NCBI GenBank assembly: GCA_036245525.1
Contig: BTPG01000005.1
Coordinates: 183,512,691-183,576,690 of the forward strand
Direction of reading: 5' to 3'
DNA length: 64,000 nt
Source of the DNA: Semisulcospira habei
Taxonomy: Eukaryota; Mollusca; Gastropoda; Semisulcospiridae
A program made the translations under genes and the position numbers. Positions 11,707-24,600 of the stretch are shown here, piece after piece (positions within the stretch are counted from its first letter, which is position 1; every line of letters starts with the position of its first letter). The notes below the pieces were generated by a model that did no database searches, was not told the DNA's origin, and saw only the letters and a program-made list of their open reading frames with translations.

Positions 11707-11895
11707 ACTAGACTGAGGGATTATGGGTACCCGGCTTCCGGGTGGTGGGTATAGGGAGACAACTCTTGGTCCCCTCGGGGTTCCCCGAGTGCCTCCCGGG
11801 TTGTGTTTTTACACAACTGGCTCTTAGGCTAGAATGAGTAAGTAGTAGACACTTCCATTCAGTCATGTCATCGGTAATGTTTTTGAAGAAACAAA
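11707..11895. repeat. Right terminal region of GC-rich element
   Basis: It contains the 44-bp TIR (11852-11895) and a segment that is the reverse complement of 1403-1566 in the foldback module. The element thus has a long, discontinuous inverted-terminal organisation. Confidence 0.8.
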
Positions 11896-12280
11896 GACCT
11901 ATCAAAAAGACTTCTGCAGAGTCATCCTGCGCTGCAGCCATGATCAGAGATCAAATCAACATGATATATTACAATAGAAAACATCTATCCCTGAAGGTCA
12001 AGTGCTACCAATTAATTAGGACATGATCTTTCTGGTCTAGACACTAAACTACTACCAAGCTTTACTAACACTGACGGAAGAAGAAAGCAGTTCAGCGATA
12101 CATGTAGACTATTGATAAACAAAAGAAATGCTGCGTAAATAACAATTCAGCAGAAACTGAGAAGCCTCTGTTATTGCAAACTAATAATGTCTCACGATGG
12201 CTACATTGGCACAGTTCTTAGAGCACGTCGCTTCACTCACTGAGCTCTACAGTCAAAATTCTCACACATCTGAGAGTTCG
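11896..12280. other. Unannotated 3' flank of ACSS2
   Basis: AT-rich sequence with no ORF or repeat I recognise. The ACSS2 3' UTR and polyadenylation site should lie between here and 12476, but I could not identify a convincing AATAAA. Confidence 0.5.
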
Positions 12281-12372
12281 TTGACCATCATAGTTCAAGG
12301 GAGGTGCCAGAACAGCTTGGCGCCTTAAGGCGCCAAGCTATTCTGGCACCCCCCTTGAGCTGTCACGGTCAA
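12281..12372. repeat. Family A hairpin
   Basis: The arms run from TTGACCATCATAGTTCAAGG to its reverse complement around GGCGCCTTAAGGCGCC. It lies about 105 bp beyond the ACSS2 stop codon, so it probably falls within or next to the 3' UTR. Confidence 0.8.
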
Positions 12373-12476
12373 AGTGTCAGGGTAATTTGGGCACCACCCT
12401 GTAACAATAATGGAAGTGTGTCCGCACACTGTTCACACGAATATTCACTTGTCCTTCTCCTGTCCTAGTTTCCAGT

Positions 12477-12676
12477 CTATGCATCAGACGGCCGGTATTT
12501 GAATAGAAGTTCGATCACACTCTCGTCTGCTAAGGTCGATGTGTCTCCGAGATCGTGGTCTCCTCGAGCGATTTTGCGCAGAATTCGTCGCATGATCTTC
12601 CCGGAACGCGTCTTTGGCAAAGCTGGGGCATTCTGGATAAAGTCTGGCTGGGCAAATGGTCCTATTTTGGCTCTCA
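12477..12676 (-). CDS. ACSS2: ACSS2 exon 16 (terminal)
   Basis: Encodes [13 protein letters not shown], the A10 catalytic-lysine motif [11 protein letters not shown] and the C-terminus FKYRPSDA, ending in TAG at 12477-12479. The 3' splice site is TTTCAG at 12677-12682. Confidence 0.95.
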
Positions 12677-15600
12677 CTGAAACAGAAAAGAATGGCAAAG
12701 CTCTTACAGCTCATGACCAGGGCAAGAAAGTATCTGAATGTGACCTGAAACACAAAAGCTATTTAAAGCAATGTAAAGGCGTAAGAGTGAATATCCAGGA
12801 ACACACGTAAATAGGGCAAGAAGAGGCACAGAATCTCATGAGCCCCTGCATTTGCGGGGCTCATGAGATTCTTTGCCTCTTGCAGTTGAGTGGTGTGCGC
12901 ACTTTTCCGCCAGTACGTGTGTTACTGCCCCAAATATTTTCTTTCTTTTAATTGTATACTGTAGAAGCTTATCAGATCTCTAGGGAACAGACTTACCTTT
13001 GTTTTTCAGTTCCACAATAAGATCATCTGTGAACTCTTCACCCTGAAATAAATGAACGGTAGGATAATTAACATTTTAAGCACAGGATTGGTCCATGTCA
13101 TCCACGCTTTGTCTGCTATGTTTGCAAGCAGGACCAAGCAGCAATATTTTTGCATCAGTTTTACTCCAAAACACACTTTGCACTGAATGTAAACTTCAAA
13201 ATGCCAAGGATCCAGGCTGTCCTGCTGATATATTCACACTTTGTTACAAGCAAAATAATCTACAGGTGGAGCGTAGTTGGAACCACTACAAAAGCACTGT
13301 TACATCCTAACTGTGTCACATCTGACCTTGATATAATCAAAGCTGACTTTCAATACACTGAAAATGGCACCGACCTGTTTCAGGGTGACAAAGCAGTAGA
13401 TGCACTCTCCCTTGATGCTGTGGGGGTGGGAGACGGACGCAGCCTCAGCAACGGCCTTGTGTTCAATCAATGCTGACTCCACCTCCGCAGTTGACAGCAG
13501 GTGCCCCGACACATTGACCATATCGTCGATTCGCCCAGTGATCCAGACGTAACCGTCGGCGTCGCGGTGCGCACCTGTTTAGTGGACATACTGAGCGTTA
13601 ACACCACTGTGAACACTCTGAACTGGCTGCATGATGAAGTCACCAGCACTCTGAACTGGCTGCATGATGAAGTCACCAGCACTCTGAACTGGCTGCATGA
13701 TGAAGTCACCAGCACTCTGAACTGGCTGCATGATGAAGTCACCAGCACTCTGAACTGGCTGCATGATGAAGTCACCAGCACTCTGAACTGGCTGCATGAT
13801 GAAGTCACCAGCACTCTGAACTGGCTGCATGACGAAGTCACCAGCACTCTGAACTGGCTGCATGATGAGTCACTAGCACTCTGAACTGGCTGCATGACGA
13901 AGTCACCAGCACTCTGAACTGGCTGCATGATGAAGTCACCAGCACTCTGAACTGGCTGCATGATGAAGTCACCAGCACTCTGAACTGGCTGCATGATGAA
14001 GTCACCAGCACTCTGAACTGGCTGCATGATGAAGTCACCAGCACTCTGAACTGGCTGCATGATGAAGTCACCAGCACTCTGAACTGGCTGCATGATGAAG
14101 TCACCAACACTCTGAACTGGCTGCATGATGAAGTCACCAGCACTCTGAACTGGCTGCATGTACAAGAAGGGTTAAGGTGCAACAGTGGCAAACCAAACAA
14201 AACAGCCTTGATAGTGCAAGGGTAGTGCTAGATCAGATTGGCACCATCAGGCGTCAAGCTAACCTGGCACTAACCTTCAACTATCATGGCCATTCACTTT
14301 CAGGTGCCAAGCTAATCTAGCTCTACCCCCTGAACTAGTAACTGAAAACAAAACGTTTAGGGCTTAATGCCTTATGTCCATTGCAAGGGTGATTTGAAAG
14401 ACAAGGCACCAAGTAGGGCCTGAATGGTGAACTATGATTCTGGTGAAAAAAAAAGTTGAACCAAAAGTCTGTGCACATGAAACGACACACACCATCGCCT
14501 GTACAGTAGTAACCAGGGAATTTCTTGAAGTATGTCGTCTCAAATCGCTCGTGACTGCCGTACACAGTGCGCATGATTCCCGGCCAGGGCTGCTGAAACA
14601 CCTGAAAAAGCACCCAGGATTACGTTAGAAATTAAAAACGTAAAGTCCATACTCTAGCATACATTTGTCAGGTAAATTTAATTACTAATACAGTATAAGT
14701 TTCTTTGTGTGAACCCAAACGCCTGGTACTAGCTCAGTGTATCATTCTTGTACATGCAACCTCTTGTATTGTAAACAGTGTGTGTGTAGTACTGTAAACA
14801 GTGCGTGTGTAGTAGTGTAAACAGTGCGTGTAGTAGTGTAAACAGTGCATGTGTAGTACTGTAAACAGTGCGTGTGTAGTATTGTAAATAGTGCGTATGT
14901 AGTACTGTAAACAGTGTGTGTGTAGTAGTGTAAACAGTGCGTGTGTAGTACTGTAAACAGTGCATGTGTAGTATTGTAAACAGTGCGTGTGTAGTACTGT
15001 AAACAGTGCGTGTGTAGTACTGTAAACAGTACTGGTGGCTGCTTGCACAAGGCGGTTAAAAGCAGCAGGTTGCAAGCTAACAGAGGGGCTGGTCAAAAGG
15101 ACCTCCTGACGGACGTGACCGTCTCACTACAAACTGTTAACCCATTTAACACAAAGGCCACATTCCCCAATGTTGCAGGCATCACGCAATAACTATGTAC
15201 CAGCTGCAGATGACTTGACCATGGTAATTCAAAGGTAGCGCCTGATAGTGCCAAGCTAATCTGATACTATCTTTGAATTATCATGGTCGATCCACTTCCT
15301 GCTGTAATGCGTCAGGGCTAAATGGGTTAACTCATTAGAGAAATGCCACATTTGGATATGTGGTGCACAGCTGCGTATCTGTATACAGCACACCTCCAAT
15401 GAGTTAAAGGAATTTAACGTCATTCCCCCCCAAAAAAAAAACCCAAAAAAAAAAACAAACAAAAAAAAAAAAAAAAAAAAAACCCCAAACAAACCACAAA
15501 CCACCTTACCAAGTAACCTTCTCCTGTTCCCTCAATCTCCACTCCTTCTTCTGACAAGATGGCCACTTTCACACCGAAGAAAGGGAATGTCTGTAAAAAC

Positions 15601-18600
15601 ACACACATAAATGACCAACAGGTCATACAATAAAAGGAAAATAATTGTTCATTTCATTTGTGAAAAAATGCATGACAAAGAACAAGAAAGGCAAAACGCT
15701 TTTGGCTCACGTGTATGACCGATCTACATGTGTGACCTTTGTGACAAGAAGTAAATGGATGGCTTCTGCACCTTCAAAATCTATGTTTTCTTAAAATTAA
15801 ATCGGTTTTCACACAACTGTCCCCCCCCCCCCCCCCACTCCGACCCCTAACTTTTGCGATGAGTCGACTAAATTAATATACATAGGAAGGTCTTATTATC
15901 AGCTGCCTTTGTGCCACCAAATTTGATAGAAAAGTTTGTAAAAGTTTTGATAATAACTACAATTCTATCAAAAATTGGCATTTTACACACATTTGCCAAC
16001 CTCTTGTGACCCTTGACCTTTCCGAGGGCTCATCCAACTTAGTATGCATAGATAGGTCTTACCATTTGGTATCTCTGTAGCAAGTTTGGGTTTGAAGTTG
16101 TGAATAGTATTTGAGAAAAAAAAAATCTTTTGTCAAAATATGCCCCTTTGGACCTATTTCCTGAGCTCAAGAGTCCCTTGACCTTTCCGAGTGGTCAACC
16201 AGATTACAATGCATTTAAAGGTCTTACCATCAGGTATCTTTGTACCAAGTTTGGGTTTGAAGTTGTGAATAGTATTTAAGAAAAATTAAATTATGTCAAA
16301 ATATAACTATTTTGGACCTATTTCTGGATCTCCTGTGACCTTGACCTTTGTGAGAGGTCACTTAAATTGGTATGTTTAGTAAGGTCTTGCCACAAAGTAT
16401 CTTTGGGCCAAGTTTGAAGACTGCGGCTTGAATAGTCTCCGAGAAAATGCAACGTCAAAGTTTACCACGCCCGACGACGGATGGACAGATGACGGACGAT
16501 AGACGCCCACTGGCCCAGAACATAGACTCATGTTTGCTTCACACATGAGCCAAAAAGCATCATCCTCATCACACATATGTTGATTAATAATGGAAACATA
16601 TTTTTGTGATTTATGGAAATGTACAAATTTCAAACAATTACCGCCGTACCTGTTTTGAGTGACCACCCTTTTTAGAGATCACTTGTCATTAAAGACTCAT
16701 TCTACCCCAGACACACCACAGCAAGATATGGATCGACCATGATAGTTCAAGGGTGATACCAGAATAGCTTGGCGCCCATAGGCTATTCTGGCATCACCCT
16801 TGAATTATCATGGTCAATCTGTGTCCTGCTCTGCAAAGCAGTCTTCAGGGGACAACAGCAAAATTTGAGGATTTCGGTCTTGGGGTACAAGGAGTTAAGG
16901 TGGCTGTAGCCACTAACCCTAACCCTGTCTTACTTTTCCACCACCAGAAACAGAAAACAAAGACAATGAGGCTGAACGCAACCAGGGAAGAACCAGTCTT
17001 GCTTGCTGGCACCCCGTTGGAGGAGGTGGAGTCCTTCACCTATCTCGGGAGCATCATAGACAAAAAAGGCGGCACTGATGCAGATGTCAGAGCACGAATC
17101 GGTAAAGCCAGAGCAGCCTTTCTCCAGTTGAAAAAAGTGTGGAGTTCCAGAGAGCTGTCACAACACACCAAAGTCCGGATTTTCAACTCCAATGTAAAAG
17201 CAGTTCTCCTATATGGAGCAGAGACATGGAGATTGACAAAAACCACAGTCAACAGAGTACAGACCTTCATGAACAGTTGCCTTAGAAGAATTTTGAAAAT
17301 CCACTGGCCAGAGAAGATCAGCAACGTCAGACTCTGGGAGAGAACAGAGCAGATAACAGCGGAGAATGAAATTGGGCGAAGAAGATGGGGATGGATCAGT
17401 CAGTCTGAGAAAGCCAGCTTCCAGTATCACTAGGCAGGCATTGTCATGGAACCCCCAGGGAAAGAGGAAAAGAGGTAGGCCGAGAAACTCCTGGCGTCGA
17501 GACCTCCAAGCAGACATCAAGAGACTGGGAACCACCTGGAGTAGAATCGAAGGAGAAGCACAGGACAGGAGTTGCTGGAGGTCTCTCGTCGACGGCCTAT
17601 ACCCGGGTAGGGGTGACAGGCGTAAGTAAGTAAGTAACCACAGGTGCTGCTCACATTCATGCATGCGCTCGTTCCGCAAGTTACAGGAACAGAGCTACAA
17701 AATGGACATTGATTTCGGATGGGTGGAGCCCATTCTCCAAGGCAGCTAAGGGCCGGCGCCAGTGACCTCATCCCAACCCGAACCTACCTGATGGAAACAG
17801 AGTGCTAAGACAGCCCTATGTCTCCTGAACACTTAATATATACTCTTTGGTTCATTCCTCCTTGACTAAGGCTTGTGCATGTGAATACAAATTACGGTCG
17901 AAAGGAGATTAATGGCCTATTTAGGCAACATAAAACTACGATCAACACTGCACCTGGAGGCCCGTCGCTATAGTACAGCGCAGGTGTTCAGCGGAGGGCA
18001 CCGCTCCGACAAAGGTTACTGTGCCTGCCGCTTGCTTCAGACCTATACTTATCATGACATGTTTGAGTTGTTGTGCATGATTTGTTGCGAAGGTTAACCT
18101 TACCAGGGCAGGGTCCCTCAGGCCCACGCCCGCGTGCCTTCGGTTTGTATATGTTGCAGTGGCCTCTGGACGACCTGCACACTACATGGAGGATTCCAGT
18201 GACCGTCGGACTCACACAAGGTCTGTCTACCAGGTGCCGGATGTACCTCCGAACGTTGGTGTGACGTTTGCTCCGCATGACCTGAACGACGCTGGGTGCT
18301 ACTTGGCGAGTTCGCACGGCACCTGTGACTGGTTCCAGACCTACTGGTAGACCGGCTGCTGTTCCCGGTACTGCGATCGATCGAGTCCCGACGAGATGAC
18401 GGAGAGGTCACCATGCCGGACGCGTCAGGTTAGCGTGCAGAGTGGGTTGATCGATGCGGTCGTTCCCAGGAGGGAACGCACCAAGAACAAACCTTATGAC
18501 AGACAGGAAACCAGCACCGGCACGGAGCTCCGTGCCGAGGGACGTGCGCCAATCCGTCCTTGATCCAATGCCGATCCCCTCTCGTCTCCTAGAAAGCCCC

Positions 18601-21600
18601 TGGCTCCTACGCAGAGTCTCCTCGCCGACAGCGAGCCCACCTCGCCATAGAGCTCGGTTCACGGAGACATTCTCGCACGCATGCATCGTCTTGGCACAAA
18701 TGGAATCCGCTGGGCGCACAGTACGGAACCCACACACCGCTCTAGGTCAGCTGGGAAGCCGTCCAGGTGGCCGACGACGTAGCGCAGGTTTTCGCGCTCG
18801 GAGCGGGTATGCTGGCACCGCCCTCGCTCCCTGGAGGGGGCTCCACCAGGACAGCGCTGCTCGTCGGGAAACACCCTGAGCCGGCTGCTAGTGGTTACAA
18901 AGTCCTTTGGTGACCAGCCGGCTGGACCGAGGTTCCAGTCTCCGCTCTTACCGCTCGAGTCCTTGACGATCTTGTGGAGAGATCACCACACCGGTCGCAA
19001 CGTTCCAGTACGCGGAGTGGGTTGATCGATGCGGTCGTTCCCAGGAGGGAACGCACCAAGAACAAACCTTATGACAGACAGGAAACCAGCACCGGCACGG
19101 AGCTCGGTGCCGAGGGACGTGCGCCAATCCGTCCTTGATCCGATGCCGATCCCCACTCGTCTCCTAGACAGCCCGATGGCTCCTTCGCGGAGTCTCCTCG
19201 CCGGCAGCGAGCCCACCTCGCCATAGAGCTCGGTTCATGGAGACATTCACGCACGCGTACACTTTCACGTCACGATTTGGAATCCTCTCGGCACTTACAT
19301 CGGATCTCCTCTCTCGAACTCATACACGCGAGGAGGGACCGCTCCGCTCCATTGGGATGCTCGTCTGCTACGGTTCGCCATCGTTGGAGTCATTCCTCCT
19401 ACACTCTACATCTACACTCCGCTCTCTCTCCACTGCGGGCGTGCTTAGGAGTTGCCGTTCTTCACGTCGCTCCAGGGATCCTGTCCCGTCTCACTCGTCG
19501 ATCCCCTTCGCGTCCGGCTGCCGTTTCGTCCCTTTCCTCTCCCCCTCACTCAGCCATTTCCCCTTCTTCGTGCTCCGTCCTAGGGCACCTGGCTGCAGTC
19601 TCTCCACTTCTGGACGCTCGACCCCCTCCGGTGGATCCTCGGGGAGGACGCGGTCGTTTCTTCGCCTAGCACTTCGCCTAAACACCTGTTTACTTACACT
19701 TGGGGCTTAAAGTACGCTTAAAGTACGCATATTTGCTTGGGTTACACTTCCATGTACACGTTTCTACACAGTTTTACACTATATACAACTTTGGAGATCT
19801 GCCTACTCACTAGCTTGTGACCTTCCGCGTGAGATCCAAATTACACTTAGTCAGTTGGAAGGTTTCTGACTTCACACAGGTGGTAAACAGGTCTGCGAGC
19901 GCTTCGGCTTCGGTCTCCACTGGTGCCCTCTCGGATACAGCTCGGAGTTGGCCGCGGCTGCCGCACTTCGTGACAGGCGCGTCGACTTCCCTGCGCTTCT
20001 TCTCTCGGTTCCCGGAGCTTCTTGCTTCGCCCTCCTTGGAGTGGTCAGCTGTTGGCTTCCCTCGGCAGGACCGGTTCTCAGGAGGTCTCAGGAGTTGCCT
20101 GCCCCTACCGGCGGTGGATCCGCTCTTGACTCTTCTTGGACTAGATGACCTCTCTCGTCCGTAACACCCTAAACTGCGTGGGATCGGGGAGCTCCTTACC
20201 CTGCTCTTCGTTCTCCAGTGGACGGCTCCTGGCCCCTGGCAGGTTGTCTGGCCGCGGAAGGACCCACTGTGCTGACGACTCGGCTGACCCAGGTTCTTCG
20301 GAGTTCCTGGCCTTCACTTTGGGGAGCAGACCGGAGGAGGCTTCTAGGACCTTGGTTTCGCTTACGCTGGTGCCAGATGGTGATGGGTTGCGGTCCGCGC
20401 AGGTGGTCCTCGGCTCCGCCTCCAGATCTTGGGCTGCGCCTTCTTCCGGAGCTGCCGACCCTTGACTCCGGTTACCCGTGCGCTCGGCCTCCACAACGTT
20501 CCTCGGTTCTCATGCGAAGGAGTCACCGCTGATGGAGTCTCCGCTCCTGTTTCGGTTTTCCGTTGGATTCACCGGGGGTTCCTCAACCTACCCATGGACA
20601 CTGTGGAACCAAAGCGCAGCGCCATCTCCCTGGTGCCTAACCTACTCGACATCCCCATTGGGCGCACAGGGGCACGCCGGAGTTCGGACAGGTGGTACTG
20701 CTGCGGCGGTGCTCGTGGTGGAAGGGCCTAGCCACTGCTCGGAGGTCGGCTCTACTCTCCATCCGTCGTCTCGCAGTCCGGCTGCTGTAGCTACGCCCCC
20801 GACTTCCGTGGTTCTTCTCGAGGTCCAGCCTAGCCTCCGGACCTCGCGGACAAGAGCGTGAACGGCTTGGATCTGACACGGACTAGGTCTGCTCGTGGGA
20901 GGTCTGAGCCAGCCTTTTTCCCCGATGGAACCAGTTGCTTCACTCGGAATGCACCAGGATACCTTCGGAGGATCGGCGCGCTGGCGAGATGGCTTAGTGG
21001 ACCTGTTCGCCGCAAGGTGGGATCTCTGGCTTTCCCCGCGCATTCGTGGGGTATAGCACTCCTGGACGAGTTGCCAACGCTCTGACCTAGCCTGGGAAGG
21101 ATCCTCCTCTCTTCCTGTGGGTCACCCCTTTCCCTGGTCCGGTCCTGAACCTCTTTCTCACCGCGGACCCCCCGCTACTGCTTCCCGCATTCTATTAGGT
21201 CCTCATGCAGCCGCGATGGTCTCTGTTCCGCCTTGCTGGAGCGCCTACCCCTGCGCCTTGGCGGTTTGCGACAGACCCTCAACGCTGGAGTCTTCGCATG
21301 GGCAGCAGTCGAAGCCTCGCTATGGCCCGCTTCCCCAACTTGACGCCTCCCCGATGAAGTTGGCGAGGCATTGTGCTCTTGGACAGCGTCCGTCACCGCT
21401 CCCCCACCGACCCTGCTGACCCCAGCTGGTAGACTTATCCCCAGGAGACTAGGCAGGATAGCCTGAGCCTGCCTCACGTATACCTACGACGACATAGCCG
21501 TCCGGGCGGACGCGCACGCTTCTTGGCCGTGCCCGGCAGCTCTGAAGCTACAGGGCAGTCGATCTTCCTGTCTACGCTCTGCCATACGATCCGAATTCCA

Positions 21601-24600
21601 GGGTCCCTCCCTCAGGGAGCTTAGAGGCTAATTACGTACAATAAGCTACGTGCAGGGCCACGAACGCCACAGCCGCCAGGAACTGGGCTGCCCTCTTCGT
21701 GGCTACTGGAGGGCTGGCGCGCAGGTGCTCTCTATCGCAGAGTTCTGTCAGCCTAGCGAGGTTACTCGCTCTGGTGGGGGACCTCCCGGGGGGGCTCTCC
21801 TCCCTCCTGGCGCTTCAGCGCCATCGCTTACACCTTCCTAGGGTTGTCGGGAGTTTGCGGTTGGGAGGACGGCCCTTGGGGCCTTAGGTGTGCTAGAGCG
21901 CGGCACCCTCCTCCTTTTCACCATTCTCCCATAAGGTCATGTCATCGGTAATGTTTTTGAAGAAACAAATGCATTTTTCTTTAAAAGGTATTTTTTCGAA
22001 AAAATACTTACCGATGACATGACTCGGACGACCCTCCCACCTGCCCCGCTTGCCTGACTGACGGACTATGGGTACTCTGTCCCAGATGGGAAGTATCGGA
22101 AGATAACTCTCGGCCCCCTCGGGGTTCCCCGAGTGCCTCCCGGGTTGTGTGGTAACACAACGAGCTCTTAAAAAATACCTTTTAAAGAAAAATGCATTTT
22201 TCTTTGTCACTGATGATATTCATGTCACGTCCGCTCCACATGTATTGAAAACAGTGTCAAGGTTGTCTGTGTTATCAATCAGTCAAAGTTACAATCATAA
22301 ATACGAACGTTGCCATAAAATTAACACCTGCCCACAAAATATGAAGTAAATATCTGGAACAGTGTCTGAGATGCAAGCAATTAACCCTTTTAGCCCAAAA
22401 GTTCCATTTCGCAAATTTGGGAGTTTTGCCTAAAGACTATGTACCAGTTGAACTTGTAGGAGATGGATTGATCATGATAATTGAAGGGTAGTGCCAGATG
22501 AGCTTGGCGCCTACCCTTGAATTATCATGATTAATCCATCTCCTGCTGCAGGGTCCCAGGGCTACATGGGTTAAAGAAACTCAGCAGTTCGCACAGTTGA
22601 AAAAATGTAGCGCTGGGAACAAGTGTTTGTAGGTGAAAGGGTTAATGACATGTGGCATTTTTGCCCTTCAAGACTTAAAAAAACAAACATCAACTGTCTT
22701 TCCAGACAAACCTTTTTTTTTTTTTCCAAAAAATAAGTTGGCCGTTCCAAAGCGTTTCTAGCGTACAACTGTTGAACTAAATACTGGACTAAATAGCAAA
22801 CTGGAGGAAATCCGACTCACTGCAGAACCTGGTTTGGTGGGGGTCGCCCCTGGTAGTGGAGTGATCACGTGGCCGCCCTGTCAAAGGACAAAACTTGCGT
22901 CAATCATTCATACATCAAAATCCAGCCGAAAAATTTGACTGCCAAGTGTGTAAAAATAAAATGCAAAGAAATACCCCACAAAAGAAAGAAATATGCATAC
23001 GCAAGACAAATACAACGCTTGTGTTGTACTTGTCCTTTCAAAGCATGTTTCATTTTGTACAGGGCTTTCCTATTAATCCTTTGGCCATTGGCAGCACCTT
23101 TTGTCACAATGATTCCTGCAGGAAAAAGAGCACTACCCACAGCCAAAAGGTTAACACACAGAGTTGAAGTGCCTTGTGAGAATCTATGCATCTTGCCCGC
23201 ATGGCTTAGTCCCCTCATATCACACAGAAAGTCTGGATCTCCATACCCTTGATAGAAAAAAGATTTGATACAGTTTAACCCCTTTAGCCCCAAGGTCCCA
23301 TTTCTCCAATTTTGGAGGTGTTGCCTGGTCCCATTTCTCCAATTTTGGAGGTGTTGCCTGACTATGTACCAATTGCAGGGGATGGATTGACCGTGATAAT
23401 TCAAGGGTAGTGCCAGATTAGCATGGCGCCTTCAGGCGCCAAGCTAACCTGGCACTACCCTTAATTATCACGGTCAATCCATTTCCTGCTACAGGGTCTC
23501 GGGGCTAAATGGATTAACTTAAAGCCACAAATGGCGACTGAACTGTGGCACATATGAACAGCTCCAGCAGCACGATGCATACCCACTGACTCGCAGCATT
23601 CTTATGATGTGCTGAGCAAGCCCACGCAGTACATACATTGGCACCTACCACTGTGAAAGCAAATCTGTCCTGTCAACACATTCTACCCCAGGACCAAAAT
23701 CCTCAAATTTCGAAGGCGCCCTCTAAAGGACTGTATTACAATTCTAGAGACAGATCGAGCATGACGGTTCAAGGGTGGTGCCAGAATAGCTTGGCGCCTA
23801 TGGGCGCCAAGCTATTCCGACACCACCCTTGAACTATCATGCTCGATCCGTGTCTTGCTGTGGTGTCCGGGCTGAATGAGTGAAGCAAAACAGGAAGTTG
23901 ACTTATTGCAAGCGGCGCGATTGTAACCATTATACAGTGAAATCTTGCTTTTTCAGAAATAATGCACCAACGGGGCAAGACTCACAGTTTCCGTCTGCCA
24001 GAATGTATCCACGATGGCACACTGTTCGTTTCCGACCACCCGATGGTACCACAGCCAAGCCTCCGGGTTGATGGGTTCGCCCACAGTACCCAGAATTTTC
24101 AGCGACGATCGATTATATCTGGAGAGCGAGATCAGTTATGTCAACAATGTGTGTGCTGCTAGTGCTGTGCAAATGTGACGCCAAACCCATCGAATTAACC
24201 ACTAACTTGACAGCTAGTGATGATACCATTCGGAGGAAAAGACGCGTGAGTATGCATCATTTTTACTGGGCAGTATTGTCAGTAGCAGTGCAGTGGTTAA
24301 GCTATAGCGATTTAGTCTCATAAACTCAAAATGAATGTCAAATAACAACGAAACTGCCATCAATGCACAATTAACATAAAATATTCATTCTCACAAATAA
24401 CCCATTGTACCCCACAGCTTCATTTCCCAAATGTTGGAGGTGTCGCCTAACGACTATGTACCACTTTGTGCCAAGCTGTCTGTTTTTCGGCCATCACGCA
24501 ACCTCCGTTCCTCCAGTAAAAAACGTTTTAAAATCCCGAAGCTTAACATGAAAATTGTCGGGGAGCGTTCTTTCACTTTTTTAGCCCCAAGTGTGTGGAA

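Larger units (their letters stand above)
1671..11895 (-). mobile_element. Large GC-rich TIR element, copy 1 (unclassified, DIRS-like candidate)
   Basis: The element is bounded by a perfect 44-bp terminal inverted repeat (1671-1714 and 11852-11895) starting TTTGTTTCTTCAAAAACATT and continuing ACCGATGACATGACTGAATG. Its GC content is clearly higher than the AT-rich surroundings. Without the nested hAT element it is about 6 kb. The body is homologous, in inverted orientation, to 17930-21965. It contains internal reiterations, for example 3868-4150 against 4742-5120, and related segments near 2640, 5540 and 10330. Read on the minus strand it holds Cys-rich gag-like modules (5155-5340 and 5826-5960) and Ser/Arg-rich stretches (3522-3935, 4657-5127), but no reverse transcriptase or transposase that I can recognise. 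Clear target duplications are not visible. Classification is open: decayed gag-bearing retroelement, DIRS-like element, or a non-autonomous derivative. Confidence 0.65.
17930..21965 (+). mobile_element. Large GC-rich element, copy 2 (inverted relative to copy 1, 5' end truncated)
   Basis: Homologous blocks run in opposite direction to copy 1: 18145-18320 against 5155-5340, 20640-20870 against 3030-3240, 20930-21000 against 2740-2800, and 21640-21965 against 1680-2090. The right end has the same TCATGTCATCGGTAATGTTT terminus. No matching left TIR was found, so that end is lost or rearranged. Divergence between the copies is high (judged by eye about a third of sites), and ORFs are broken by stops and shifts. 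Confidence 0.65.

Noticed and set aside
13467..14200. Long repetitive ORFs ([15 protein letters not shown] repeats) on both strands
   Set aside because: They are translations of the 33-bp intronic minisatellite; unit length divisible by three keeps the frames open.
14729..15096. Tyr/Thr/His-rich ORFs ([13 protein letters not shown])
   Set aside because: Translations of the 23-bp minisatellite.
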